A DNA stretch of 64,000 bases. It comes from Galaxea fascicularis (lineage: Eukaryota; Cnidaria; Anthozoa; Scleractinia; Euphylliidae). Where the stretch lies: the NCBI GenBank assembly GCA_948470475.1, contig OX419340.1, positions 13,699,851 to 13,763,850 on the forward strand, written 5' to 3'. Made by a program: the position numbers and the translations under genes. The notes beneath the pieces are model-generated. The model was not told the DNA's origin. It saw only the letters and a program-made list of their open reading frames with translations, and did no database searches. Positions 1 through 14,200 of this stretch are shown piece after piece (the first letter of the stretch is position 1; every line of letters starts with the position of its first letter).

Positions 1-774
1 CTATGATTTCAAGTAACGAAAGGGCAGGTTTGCTGTAAAATTTCATGTCTGAAAACATCTTCGTTTTCGAGATAGGTAGGAAATTATAGCACCCGAATAA
101 ACCTGAAGAGTTTCGGGAGTTTCGAGAAACGGGCCCCAGTATTTGTCGTCAGTATATGTTATCACCCTTCTTCTCCTGCTCTTTATACATTACCCGACCA
201 CCATCATCATCATTATCATCATCGTCGTCATCGTTATCATTATCAGAATTAAAAGAGACATATAGGTGGTACGAAGCACCCCATGGAATAAAAATGTCAG
301 ATGTAATAAGCGAAGTTGTTTGATTTAAATAATGATCTGTGCTCCAGCAAAGCTAGGTGGCCCCTGGCGACTTATTTTGCCTTTGGGCGACAAGGAAATA
401 TTAGGTTTTGCACCAGTTTTACATATGGGGCACCCAGGATATCAAGGATTTTGGGTTTGTGGGCTCCCAACTACTTTTCTTAGAGCACAGCCTTGATTCA
501 TGTTTGCTCAGTCTGTCAAGGTTGTGAAAATTCTCATCATTCTCATCATTCCCATCATTAGTTGAATGCACGTACCGTTTGGGTTTTTACATTGCCACTG
601 GTAGATCAACTTGTCAAAGCCAATATTTCCGATTCTGTCAATGTTGGCGGGAGTTACGACCGGCCTGACGCCAGTTCTGCTCTAGCGTCAACTGCGTGCG
701 CAACGATACCACGATACACGTTTTAGTTTACTGGCTTTGATTAATTGGATTTGTTTATTATGTTGTAATGGTAA

Positions 775-846
775 TGACCATAACAGAGTTAACCTGGGCC
801 ACATTCGGGGGAGGCGAGTACTCTCACCACTGCGCCACCCAGTAAG
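775..846 (-). repeat. tRNA-derived SINE fragment, family A
   Basis: Read on the minus strand it has a pol III box A-like GGCGCAGTGGTGAGAG and, about 30 bases on, a degenerate box B (GGCCCAGGTTAACTC). The same head occurs at 19402 and 55955. Only the tRNA-like head is kept here. Confidence 0.6.
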
Positions 847-1590
847 TTGGAAGAATAGTATCTGTTTTCCATCTCCTGGAATTGTCTTCGATTTTGTGCA
901 ACAAAGAAACTTAACGGGACTTATTGTCCACTACTTTGGTACTTACCTGAACACTTATACACCTAAATGTTGGTGAACACTTGTAGCTATTTTCATGACT
1001 AACTATTCCGTGAAACGCGGGAGAGAGAGAGAGCACACTTTGCGTTTCAAGCCTAATTCTCCTGGAAATACCATTTTAGCTTTCTCGCAATTGCCACATT
1101 TATTTTCGTATTTCAGGCCTCTTGCACGCTAATTCTGGGCTTTTTTAAGAATTCGCCAACGTGGCAAGACAGTTTTTCCTCTTTGTTTTTTTTTTTTTTT
1201 TTTTACCCTCGTTGCCTTAGCCCAAAGTATGGCATCTCCACAGGAACCTCCTGTGCGGGAATCGGCAGCTCAACCGTGACAATAAGATAATGCTTAATGC
1301 AAGTCTCCCAAGAGCCCGAACAACTTGCAGTCGAAACCAGGCGAATGATCATGAGGTAGCATTTTTGCATGTTGCGCCACGTAATGTAATAACTTTGTTT
1401 CCTTATTTTGGGGGTCCTTAGTTTTTCTCCGGCCTTCGTAAAACTTTTAATTTCGTTCTCGCAGTTTCGTGCCCACTGATTATTTCGCTATCTCAGTGTT
1501 GTTAGTCACTTTTGGTCATTTAAGTCGCCATTTTAGCGGTCAGGTATTGTCCCACGTGTTATAACCCATTTTACAGTTGTGTGCTTAGTA

Positions 1591-1773
1591 ACCTGGCCTT
1601 TGAGTAGAAGCGAGGCTAGAGGTCACCTTATTTTGATACAAACCTCAGTGTTTCTCGTGCAAATGTGGACTAACTAACATAAGAACAACACAATTCAGAT
1701 AATGTGCATGAGAAAAGTAGGTTTGCATCAAAACAAGGTCAATTCCAGCCTCGCTTCTACTCAAAGGCCAGGT
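1591..1773. mobile_element. Inverted-repeat element (MITE-like), 183 bp
   Basis: Starts ACCTGGCCTTTGAGTAGAAG and ends with its reverse complement. The arms pair over most of the element (about 55 bases well, the rest imperfectly). No coding capacity and no clear target duplication. Confidence 0.7.
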
Positions 1774-2790
1774 CGAGTCACTGATTAACACAAAACTGTG
1801 AAATGGACCATTTGCTGTGTATCCTCTTGGCTGTTTCTTGTTTACGTGCCTCAGTTTCGTCAGTCGCCATTTTGTTTAGTATGTAGTCAGTATCGATGAT
1901 CCTAAAAGTAACTGCCGTGAGGGAATTAAAACGCTAAAATCGAAGAAGAACGTTACGTGACGACCCAAATGAAGGCTGCTTACCACAGTTGTATACATCT
2001 CCTTTCGCTTATTCTCATCTCATGCTAGTTGTCATTTGATATTTCCCATATGGACGTGCTTGAGCTTGTCGCACGACTGTTAACTATGCTTTATAGGCCA
2101 ATATGAACTGGTTGTCACATATTTCCCATCCTTATTACTTTATTTGCACGAAACATGCACATGTATTTGACGGTGGACACTGTTTGTAAAAGCAAACAGT
2201 TTCTCACAAGCAACCTGTGACTTTAGGGAAACAGGTGATATCCGTGGCCAAATACCCCATTGAGGCAGGTTGTTACGTTGATTAGTCCAGACATCGCATA
2301 TTTGGCCAAAATGCGCCTTGTACAAAGATGCAGATGTGTTTCGTCTCTTCGTACGGCAGAACGTCAAGTTATTCTATATTGGAATGTTTTTTATTTCTCT
2401 CTGAGATACCAAAAAGCTGAAATATCATCCTATGCACCAGTATAGTTAAGGCATAGTCTGTCATTGAAAGAAGACTGCAGATAGGGTATGTTAAACCTCA
2501 CGAACGTAAACATCTTAAGCCAGACCTATCAGCACACCAGATGCGACCAGATGCAAAGCGAGTCAACGCGCTTGTCAAAGATGAAGTCTAAAGTACAGTC
2601 AACATCCATAGCGAAATACTGCGTCACGTGACACATTTTGGCCAAAAGCAGACAAGCAGAAATACAACCAATTAACATCCAATAAACTTTATTTCTCCCG
2701 AAAATATCTATATACCAAACCCCAGGGAACCTTTCGGTCGTTGTCAGACTAACAACCTTCAAAAGTCTTTTATAATTTGTATAAAATACA

Positions 2791-2796
2791 TTTATT
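2791..2796 (-). terminator. Possible poly(A) signal of the ABCA3-like gene
   Basis: AATAAA on the minus strand about 350 bases past the stop codon. Another copy lies near 2689-2694. Either is a candidate; no transcript evidence. Confidence 0.3.
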
Positions 2797-3143
2797 TAGG
2801 AGGATTTCTTCTGAAACCGTTTATCCTATAATGATAACATACACCAGGAATTTACAAAATGAAGAAATAGGTAGGATATAACATATGTTCGGGAGTGTGA
2901 TTTGAAAAGCTAGATACTCAACAATTTAACGAAGAAAGTAGATGTGAAAATCCAGGAGATAAAACTCTCCCGAGTACGAGCGTAATCATTTCTTCGACCT
3001 TATCGATCGACGAAAAAAAAAGCATTTTAAAAAAGGAAAGGGCAGGCCTGGGTTACACTACTTTATACAAGAGAGGACTAAACAAAAAATATAAGGACGA
3101 CTTCATCCAAAGTCCAGTGAATAAAAAGCAACTAAATAAAAGT

Positions 3144-3546
3144 CTATGAAAAATGCAAGCTACTGTCTTCTAAATTCGTTCGCTGTCCTCGTGCAAAGTT
3201 CAGGAAAACTTGTTCTAGTGTAGTCTGGCTGACAGAATAATCATCAATGTTAAAATTCCATTTGACTTTCTCAATTGTGCCGAACAGCTGCGCCCACGAT
3301 ATTCTTTTGTTGCGGATGTGATAATGGACCATGCCCTGATGCTCGTCCTTTAACACGCTACCAGGGAACCACTCCTCCATGAACTCCTTGAACGATTTTG
3401 TGTCTGGAGCATTACCGGATACTCGGGCTATCAGGGTGTATCCTTGACCAAACTTGTTTTTTAGATGCTGCGGACTTCCAAGACACTTGAGTCTTCCATT
3501 CACCATGATGGCGAGTCGAGTACACAGGGCTTTGCATTCCTCCATA
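3144..3546 (-). CDS. ABCA3: ABCA3-like exon 18: C-terminal regulatory domain and stop
   Basis: Starts with the end of the H-loop ([17 protein letters not shown]), continues through [16 protein letters not shown] and VDDYSVSQ-like [18 protein letters not shown], and ends at TAG (3144-3146). No C-terminal extension beyond the ABCA3 length. Confidence 0.95.
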
Positions 3547-6500
3547 CTGAAAAATAATTGGCAGAGGCACTTAGCTATATTCACCGTAAAGTTATGTTTG
3601 TTTCCCTGTCTAGAATTTCAAGTTCTAAAGACCCTTCAACTTATTCTTCTTTACTAGTCTTCATCATAAGTTGGTGTAAAATCCACGCTAGGTAGGTAAA
3701 CAGAACGATTTTGTTCAACATTGGTTTTGGCATTGGTCCGGGCTAAATAAAATGTTTGACCAAAATACTAGATAGACCGAAGTGACCCATGCAGCAGAAC
3801 GCTTTGTGCGTATCGTCATAGAAATTTCAATGTCATTTGCTTTTAATTGGTTGCTTTTAGTCTGCGGTTGTGCATGCTGTAGCGGCGTCAGCTCCGGTTG
3901 CGGAGAGATCCGTGAAACTAAGAAAAACTAACTACTCACAGATTCCACAAGGCTGAGATTTATTGTGCCAACTGTTACAGCGACCCTGTTTGGTAGGACG
4001 TGTTGGGGCGAACGCTCTAGTAGGTTCTGAGTTAAGCAGCAATAATCGGAGGTTCTCTGATGTAACTGAAAGTTACGCAAAGTTGCTCGAAGTTGCCCGT
4101 CGAATTTCTGTGAGCCTTATGGAAAATTACACAAGTTTTGCGGTATATAAGGCTAAGGTCACGTGATAACTAGCGGAGAATATTGTGACGTAAAATGCGG
4201 TTAGAGCTAAAAAAAAAGATAAAAATACTGCGGAAATTAAGGTACACGGGTGCCGTTACAAATGCTATGTTGACTGGGATGGCTTGACGATCAAATATTT
4301 GTTGCAATGCAAAACGTTAAGTGAAACTGTTCAATCCAGGTCAAATGTGGAAAGTTTTTTAAACTGAAATGTAATTGAGAGATGCAGCTGAACGAGACAT
4401 GTTTGCATGGAATATTTCAACTTTGTTCGCTTGTTCTCCGCTTAGTTGAAATGAGAAGGGTTTATGTATGAGTGTTACGAGTTCGTTGTGTGAGTGGTAG
4501 ATAGTTCAATGTTGTAATGTTACTCTATTTAGTTGAGCCGGAAAGTTTTGGAATCTTATGCTGTAAAGTACATAAGCCGATCGGTGTAGTCTTTTAAGAG
4601 AATGTTTTAAGCCAGTAATGTTTATTGAAGTCTGACAAAGGTCGCTTGTACATTTGCCAGGTCGTGTTTATTCGAGTGTGACTGAGGTCGAAGTGTGATT
4701 TGCAAGCCTAGCGTGTGCTTGTTGTTGTTGTGCCATTTTCTTTCTTAAAAACAATTCTCGGGTATCAGTAGAATTTGAGTTCACAGAACACCAGCCCATG
4801 CCTCAGCATTGCACATTGTTCTTACACAACCTTCGTTTCTTTTGCGAAGGAAACTTACCTATGTGAAGCAAGCAAGATGCACTTCCCATCCGCCCGAACG
4901 CGCGACAGTTCATTCCATAATGACCTCCTCGTCACAGGGTCCATGCCTGTTGTAGGTTCATCCAGTAACACAACTGTGGGGTCACCCACCAGGGCTATGG
5001 CTATACTCAATTTCCTCTTGTTGCCACCGCTAGCGAGAAGGGTAAGGAGACCAAATGGTTCTTAAAAGTGCAGTTAAAGGCCTTTCAGAATGAAGAATGG
5101 TGTTTTCTCTTTTGCGATAAAGGGACCCCCGCTAGAGTTCTAGATGCATTTCAACTATAATTCCCGAAGATTTTCCCGAGGAGCATATCCCACAACCTCC
5201 CTAGGGTGCTCTTACCCTTCAATTTAGCCCCCACCGTCAAAACCGCTCCGCGGTCCCTAGCTGAATATCTTCTCCCAGTTGCTAAAACTAGGGACTTAAC
5301 CAAGTATGGGGTTTTGAGACAAGCCAAGGCATGAAGTATGTTAGTTGAATATCCTCCAACGGAGAGTTGTCGACAAAGTATTGTATGTTATTGTATGGTA
5401 TGGTATGGTACCGTATCGTATCTCTGGATATAAGACAATGTAATTATTACCAGATAGTGCTAAAAATGGCGTCGCTATCAGACAACCCCATTAAACTCAG
5501 CGTCTTTCTCTTTAATATAGATATTATCATTTGTGACCAACAAGGAAAGATATATTGTCCTATTCGACTGTATTCACAATTCGCCACACTACACTAGGTC
5601 TCTCTTCCTTTTGGGAAGTGGATGATATTTGGTTAAAACATGCATAAGAGAGATCTTGAAGCTGACTGGATTGTTTTCATGACATCCATTATTTCATTTC
5701 CTCTGTTATTCATGCGTCTTCAAGTTTCAATACCATTGCCACTAACTTAGAGAGATTCCTTTGTGCTTTTACTTCGTAATGTGTCATATGGGAAATAAAG
5801 TTTGTTGTTGTTGTTACCTATTGTGTAGTCATATCACATTATAACCAATTAATAATAAATGCCTAAATCACTTTTGAAGAAATGAAGATAACACCATTCT
5901 CCTTAATTCTCAAAGGTTTTTAGAATAAGTGTAACTTGTTTCTTGTTTTTTTTTTTTTTTACATCACAGGCAAACAATGTGCGACATAAACTACTAGCAG
6001 TCCCTTTCTGAATAATCAAGAACGGAGCACAACTCTCCATTAAGGGCCTTTTATCGATCTGTGTGCGAGACCCAGTTGTTTTCGATACCTGTACGAGCTG
6101 GTCAACGTATCCACGTGTTCTTCAAGAACCATAGCGTGGATAACATTGTCAACAACGTTTCCTATGATGACTTCCGGTACGCCTCGTAACCGTGCATACA
6201 TGAAAAGCATCTCTCTTCCTGTCAGCTTTTCAATCAAAGCATCGGACTGTGGACAATAACCGATGCGATGTCGAACCTGCAAAGAAGTGTACAAAAATAA
6301 GTTGAATAAGCATTTTTCAGATAGTTTTTGCAAGATAACACAATGTGACCTTGATTAGCGCCAAGCCATCAACGGGAAGATTAATATAGCACCTCCATCC
6401 CTAGAGCAGTTGAAGTTGTATCTTCGCTGATCATGATGTATCTTCACTGATCATGAACTTGTCGTGAGAGCTATCACATCGCCCGCTCAAGGAAATTAAG

Positions 6501-9500
6501 TGGATCTGATAGCTCATTGGATAGCAAAGACGTGTGACCCACAAACAGCGCAACGATGGCATAGTGGCTGTTAAGAAGCCAAAAAAATGTGCCATTTAAT
6601 TTTCGCTATGCCGCTATTATACAAGAACCGTTTACAAGAACTTTTCACTGTATTGAGAATCTTAAGCAAAAACGGGCTATTGTTATTTCAGTCTTGTTAT
6701 AATCAGAAAAATTAGAACGAAAGGAACACCACTTTATTTCTAGCTAGTAGTCGTGGTAAAATGATGTGATTTTAAAAGAGAGGATTTTGTGACTCTTCTA
6801 CGACGGCTTTTACGTTTACAAGGTTGAGTAATTAACACGCTGAAACTCACCTCGACAGTCCCGGAGGTCATAGACTCATCCCCAGTCAACATGCGGAACA
6901 CGGTTGTCTTGCCAGCGCCGTTTATTCCCAGAAGACCTACACACTCACTCCTTGAGACACCCAGGCATATACTGTCCACAGCGACCAACTGCGAGCCGCC
7001 TTCATAATCAAAGGAAGGATATGCCATTAACGAACCACGTTATAAACTACAGCTAAAGAACCGATTTTTACTTCAAACATTCCTAACCTTTTATAATACA
7101 AAAAACGGCGGATTTTCCCTAAATTATCTGGCAGCAGTTTCGGCTAGTCCAACACGTCACTGATGATATATCGTGATGTTATATGGAACAAAACACCATC
7201 ACAAGATTTAGAGTTTTTGTCTTTTGACGAGCAAACTGCAACCTCAGTATTCGTAAGTTATAACTTTATTTCACGTTATTTTAGTTTTTATTTTAGTTTC
7301 TTTTCATTCATATGAATCAGTTTTAATGTGCAGAAGTTTATCCAAGATGGCGACGTCATCGTTTCCGCATATCACACGTACCATTGTCGCATCAGTTTTG
7401 AGCCCACGATTTACTAGCCGTAGGTCGTTGTCATAAGCTTCGATAAAGGAACGGGGGGGGGGGGGGTATTATCGGCCCATTTTCCGTCACTGAATAGTGT
7501 AATTAAAAGGATACTACAAAGTAGGGGGACTGGGCATGGGCCCCTGGAGTGGGCAAATGATACAATGAATTGAAATATTCCATGCTATTGCAACAGAATA
7601 CCAAAGGAAAGGAGCCCCACGGAAAAGGCAGTACCTCGCAATATGAAGAGCTTATGAGGTGTATCATCAGAGCTATGTAAACATTTTCCCTACTACAGGT
7701 GCAGCTAACAAAGGTACTAAACAAAACACGGACTTACGGCTTCGTCCTGCAAACCTCTTTGTTAGCTCTTTGATAACAAGCATGTCACTCGAGTCCTCTG
7801 ATGTCATCACTCTCTCCTTTTCCGCTAACACGTCATCATCACTCACTGAACATTCAGCATGGACAAGTCCCCTCCTATGCAGGTTACAAAAACGCGCGAG
7901 GGATCGTGCGCAGGCGTGGAACACACTATATTCGATCAATAGAACGAGAACGAAGAAAACAATTCCTTCCCCGGCCAGGAATATTAAATAGCGGCCAATG
8001 CCGGGGTTGTCCCAAGCCAGGTAATTGTCTTGAAACTGTAACCTAGTGAGAAAACAAGCGAGTATATGATAACCACACAAGTGACACACTGAAAAGCTGA
8101 AACTGGTAGTTCATAATATATACCTGAGCAAATAATCTAGCCGGAGCTGAGGAAGTAAGTCCCAAGCTCACGCTCAAGCGGAGCTTGATAATAACTTTAT
8201 TCATAATCGTTATCGCAATTAATTTGGCATTTAATTTTCAAATATATTAGAATTAATTGCTTTCATTACATCTTGCGTGCAAAGGGCTTAAAAATAAAAC
8301 CACTAATTCAAATTTTTCTTATCAAAACAGTCAGAGTGGCCTAATTATCGGAGGATAGCTATTATATCTAACATACGCTTCCATTTAATTTAAGATTCTA
8401 TTCATGAGCTCTCGCTACGTTTTCGAGTGCAAGTTCTTTATTTACCACTGGCGAACAGCTGATTAGCATAAATTATCCATTCATTATTATAATTAATTCA
8501 AATTACAAAAGAATATGAACTGTTAATGTCAAAAAATTCACAATTAAGGTTTATAAATAGCTAGGCGAGTGCATAATTACAAATGAAATGGCGATTGGTG
8601 AAGAGACCATTGGTGGCCAATGGCTTACGAAAAGAGGTCCTCTGGTATTTGACTATCGCCCAAATAAATAGAGCGGTCAATGATAGGGCGGATTTCAATT
8701 GAGTGCCGAAAGAAGTTCGCGCTTGCTTTGTGATTGGTTGACAAAATTCGCGCCTTTTTCTCAGCCAATGAGAAGCAAAACCAAAACCAATCGCGAGTTG
8801 CACACTCGCATTTTCCCGCCCTCGGCGCCGGTTGCATGCACTGTATTAATTCAAATTCTGATTGGTTCACTGAGCAGTTTGCGTCTCATGTGATCGGTTA
8901 GAGTAATTGCTTCGGTTTTAATGTAAAAACCACTCTATTCACAATTGCTCCAGCAAACCAAGGACCTTAAAAGCATTGATTTTCCAGGTACTTGAGTTAC
9001 CAATTAATGAAAGCGTGTAGTATTGAAGAGATTACCTACTGCTGCCCATTTCCGGAAACGATGCTTCCCGACAGTCTCCCTTGCGGAGGTTGTAGACGGA
9101 AACACATTTGCTGACAACGCTTTGAAAGACTTTCAGTGCATTGTGGTTGTTGTAAATATCGCATATACCTTGGCCAAGACAGAAGTTAGGGAGAACCAGG
9201 AAGATCCATTTGAGATCGTTGGCCTCGTGCAGCATATGAAGATCTACGAAAGAAAGATTGAGATCATAAAATAAAAATTTGACTGAAAGCTACACAGGTG
9301 TCAAGCAGTACGTTTCTGTGTATTAATTTGTGCTTTTCCTGGTTCTATTTCTCAACCTGGCTGTGTGAGACGCTGGTTTCACTCGTTAGCGTCTGTTGAT
9401 CGGGAAATTACTCCTATAGTAAAATAAAACCATACGTGCTAGCAATGGCCATGGTATACTAGTATTTCTCCAGACAATTATAGTATACCATTAAAACAAT

Positions 9501-11182
9501 CTCTGTGAAAAAACAGACTTGTTTATATGCGTTGATCAGAGTGAATACTTTCCGGCGTTCGACACCAAATCAAAATTGCTTTCCATATAGCCAAAATTTT
9601 GGGTCGTCTTAGCGTGGAACTGGATAGCACCCGTGGTTTTCACACCAAACACCATTTGCAACACGACTCATCTGCCGTGATGGGATAAATCGTTTGCAGA
9701 TTATACGATTAGAATTAGAATTAGAAATAGAGCTTATTTTCCCGCACTTGGACACTTTCAGTGTGCACTATTCATCCCGACTGATCATTCACATGACTAC
9801 ACTCGTTTTGATAAGTAAGTAAATAAGTAAGACTTTATTTAACGAGGGTAACATTTAACAGTAGTAAAACTGATAACCTAATGGCTCTCGAAAATAAAAA
9901 ATTCGAAAAAGAAGAAATATTAATAATCGCATTAATATTAAAAATAAATAATAAATAAAATAAAAATAAAACTATGTAAACGATTTGCTAAGAGTTTGAC
10001 AGGAATGAACTACCAAGAGTTTGATCATTTAAAATTAATTTAAAAAGAGAGCGCTTAAAATTTTTCACACTACTACTCTGATTGAGGTTTTGGTGATTGA
10101 GCGTATATATAAAGCAAATTTCTCACCTTCGATCGTTAGAATATCGACAGTAAGAAGTGTTGCCAGTCGTGAAATTATGTTGAAGACTGTCAGAACCTTG
10201 AATGCCGTTGACGCATTCCGAAAAGCAAATGAGAAAATATACGCAAGGGGTATAATAGCCCAAGCGTAAAGCATCAGTAGCAGGAAGAAGTAGCCAAGGC
10301 GAGGACCTGTTGCAAAGAGAAAGGTAAGCAATCACAACATTCTAGAGTCCACTTAATGTTCAGAATTTCTTTGCATCATGTTCGAAACTATTCGAATACC
10401 AAGCAAAGCATGATTATGAAGAAGAGCTAATGAAAAAAGAAGGAAAACGTAATATTTTTGGCCATTAGTAGGCGAGCTGCGATCTAAAGTTGTATTATAC
10501 TTGTCATCAGTTTCATCAGTGTCGAAAGCAATTCTCTTTCTTTCTTTTTTCTCTACTTTGCTCTGTGGTTAGCTGGCACACTTTTTCCTCAACCAATCGG
10601 ATTCAAAACCCGAAGCCAATTATAACCTGCACTAATTCACCAAAGCCGATTTCATGTGATGATTCCCGAATTCAATCGAAATACTAAGAAACCACTCAAC
10701 TGAAAATCGTTCTTTCGCTTAACTTTCCATAAGCCGAAATAATCAGTGAGAGACAAAAATGTCGGCAAGCAAACCTGAGTAAGCAGGCACTTTGAAAACT
10801 GCAACGAGGACCGAAATCAAAAGGGCCGGGATGAGGAAGTTGATCAGGTCCCATGTGTAAGCAGAGGACCAGTAGCTTATTGGGTCGGCACCGCTGACAA
10901 ACTGCACGTGTTTCGCTTTGTTGGTTCGTTCTTGGACAAGAAACACAACGAAGCTTGAAGCCAGAAAGGCCATGCCAAATAGCATGCTGAAGGATATAAG
11001 AAATCCGTGGCCTTCGCTAAGAAAAAATTTAAGTAAACAAACGTTAGAATTGACATTACGGTTCATTCTAGCATGTACGAAATTTTCCTCGAACACTGAT
11101 CAAACAGAACATATAACGCGATTTTTTTTTCAAAGTGCACGGGAGCGTACACCAGCTAGCTCTCATGGCTAATGGTTAAAAA

Positions 11183-11216
<34 letters not shown>

Positions 11217-14200
11217 TTTTCGGGATCTAGCGGGACGCAGATTCTGTCAGTATGTCAGATGGTACAGCAATGGAGGTAAAACGGTGACGATTACTTTGAA
11301 TTCTCAACATCTCGAAATACTCCCTATTCCATTTTTCAAAATTAAAAAAATCATGCTAATTCTTTTCAACTTTTTCCAAGGCCAACGGTTTTTTTTTATT
11401 ATTATTGTTTTCATTTTCACGCCTAATCTAATTAACGGTTAACTTTTTTTGACGTTTCACAGCTAATGGTTAACCCCATTGAAAGAGACACTCCTACTTG
11501 ACTCCACCCAAACGTCGAAAAGATCCTCACGCAAACCAAACAAAAACGGTGTATTCCACAGTGACATACTTTTTTAAATCCATGATTTTCTCCTCAACAG
11601 TTCTCGGCAGAGGGTGGTTCACTGTTGTTACGGTGTAATTTGTTCCGACAGTAGACCGTAAGATAGCGGTATCGACAGCCGCAAGAGACACGCCCATAGC
11701 GTGGTAAGCTTGGTTATTAAACCACGCGGTCACATTAACTGAGGAGAGACAACGACATTTGATCAAGCAATACACATTGATATTCTTATTTAACTCTTGA
11801 ACTCAAGATCTAATTATTTATTCATCTTTCTAGCTGCTATACATTTCTTCGTACATTGGTTAAGAGAATTTCGGGTTATATCAAGCAACACTCTTTGGCT
11901 GATAAATTTGTCTATTCTCATCACCTATCTGGTGGACACTGAATTACAGTATATGATAAGGGGAGGTTACATGGTAATCATTGATGGGAATCAAAGGGTT
12001 AAGGTAAGATGCCTGAGAAAGTAACAGATTAATGTGCATTACACTCGCTGATTAGAGAATGATACAAGTCTTGAAAGCTTCAATGTATGTTAGTTAGTCC
12101 GAGACGCTCGAGCTTGACGCCTTGGCACTTTAGTAGTCCAACTGAACAACACATTAAAACTGCTTTGGCTATGAGGCTCTCATTAACCAAAACACAAAAA
12201 CCTCCCAACCTCCTATTAATATATTGAGTGTTGAACAATAACACGTCTACGTATCAATCTCCTGTTTGCCAACTTTGTGAGGTGAGAGGAGAAAAAGGGA
12301 ACGGACCAAAACGAACTGGCAAGTATTGTACATCGTACTGAGATTAAACATCATAGTTGTTCACACTGAGATCCACTCTACAGGCGTTAAGTCAGTACAA
12401 TGCGTGAGAGCTAACGTATCTCAGCGAAAAGTGCTTTCAGATATAGGTGAATTCATGAAAAAAGTAAAACTAGATAACCTGTATCATTTTTCTTGGCAAA
12501 AGTAGCAGCAATCAAATCTTTTCTGTTGAAGTCACCCATCCCTACGTCTTTAGCTTGACTTGTCAGATAGTGCTCCATATCACCAGTCACGTGACACGGA
12601 AGGGTGTTGTTATCAAGCCACTGAGTTGTGTAACGGTCAGCAAAGTGTCGAGCTTCGCTGGAGCTATTTTTTTAACAAAAAGTAAACAAAAATACTATGA
12701 CCATGACCCTGACCGTGGCCGTGGCCGTGGCCGTGGCCGTGGCCGTGGCCGTGGCCGTGGCCGTGGCCGTGGCCGTGGCCGTGGCCGTGGCCGTGGCCGT
12801 GGCCGTGGCCGTGCCCGTGGCCGTGCCCGTGGCCGTGCCCGTGCCCGTGCCCGTGCCCGTGCCCGTGTCCGTGGCAGTGGCAGTGGCAGTGACACTGACA
12901 CCGACACTGACACTGCCACTGACAATAATGATAGTAAGATGCTGCCTCTCTGTCTACTTTAAAATTCTCTTTAATTCCAGTTAAATTCTCAGTTGGAGAT
13001 GTCTCCAATCTATTTATGCCCTCCGATTTGACTTGAACTATTGTGAACCTTGACCTCGAAACTGTTAAAAATGATTAAACAAACGAGACAAAATCAGTGA
13101 TTAACTTTTATTGAATCGTTTTAACGGACTTTCGTAATATTACGTCCTGGTCTTCCAATCAGTCACAACCAGCTGGTTGGGTACTTTTCACTAGTTTCTT
13201 ATGTAAACTGTAACTAACGAAACGCTATAACGTTGAAAGCCAGCTTTACACGGTTTCTGTGGTGATAACTGAGCTACAAGCAATTCAGAGAGCATCAACC
13301 CTTTAAATTTCTTTGGTAACGCATGACTTGTATGCCCTTGTACGATTAAAGTAATAACTACATTAAAATGGTAACAGAATGCTCTATCAATTTGATTCAC
13401 TGTCATTTGTCGAGGATGAAGTTTGAAAGCAAACAAGCTTATTGCAAGAGGTAAAGCTGGAGGGTGATTTTGTGCATAGTCAAACCAACGAACAATTAGT
13501 TCAACCAAGATGCTAACTTCTTTGCGTGCACCAGTCAAAAACCAGTGGCCAGAGTCTGGTCCAGGGAGGGGGCCCGGGGAAGCCTCCCCCACCCCTCCCC
13601 CTCCTTTTCTCTAGCTATAGGTCTGGATCCACTGCTGAAAAAGGCCTTCTAGTTCAGTCGCCCTCCTCCTCTTGAGTTTACAATGAGTAGAATGACTTTG
13701 TTCTTTTAACCGTTTCCAGTCTGTAATGATCCGGTCAGTATCATCTCTACTATCTCTGAATGGAATTCAAGAGTGTTACAAGCTATAATTCTTTTTGGGA
13801 GTAAGTGGTTTTGATCATTCTGGAATCATGTCGTTTATCACCTCTAAACATTTGAACGTAGGTCGATAGTGTTAAGAAGGATACGTTTCTAGGCACTTAC
13901 TTGTCTGTTGCCCATGGCACGAAGTTTTTCTGGAAGTTATCCGTCGTCAAAACGAGTTCTGGGAAGTCGCTTGGCTGAGGGAGAATCTTAGTGCTGATAA
14001 GGGCGACAAGTGTGCACATCAAGGGAATGAGAAACTGAAATACCAAAGACTTCTTATGACGCTTGGAGTGAAGTAGGCGTTTGACAAACATTGCATACCA
14101 ACGTTGACGAAACAAGCGAAAACCTGAAGAGTGCAAGTAATCGTTGTAGTTTCCGAAGGTGCCATAGCTGGACTCCGATGAAATCATGCGCGATATAATG

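Larger units (their letters stand above)
1..2790. other. Left flank, no gene recognised
   Basis: Downstream of the ABCA3-like gene. Open frames here are short and unmatched. It contains a CAT-rich microsatellite (about 190-245), a SINE fragment (about 775-846), a poly-T tract (about 1187-1204) and an inverted-repeat element (1591-1773). Confidence 0.6.

Noticed and set aside
6740..7027. Separate small ATP-binding protein starting at ATG 7027
   Set aside because: The true exon starts at 6999 by phase with exon 14; the frame is part of NBD2 of the full transporter.
12555..13008. Four overlapping frames coding Gly-His, Arg-Gly, Val-Ala and Pro-Arg dipeptide proteins
   Set aside because: They are automatic products of a period-6 DNA array inside an intron; no start context or homology.
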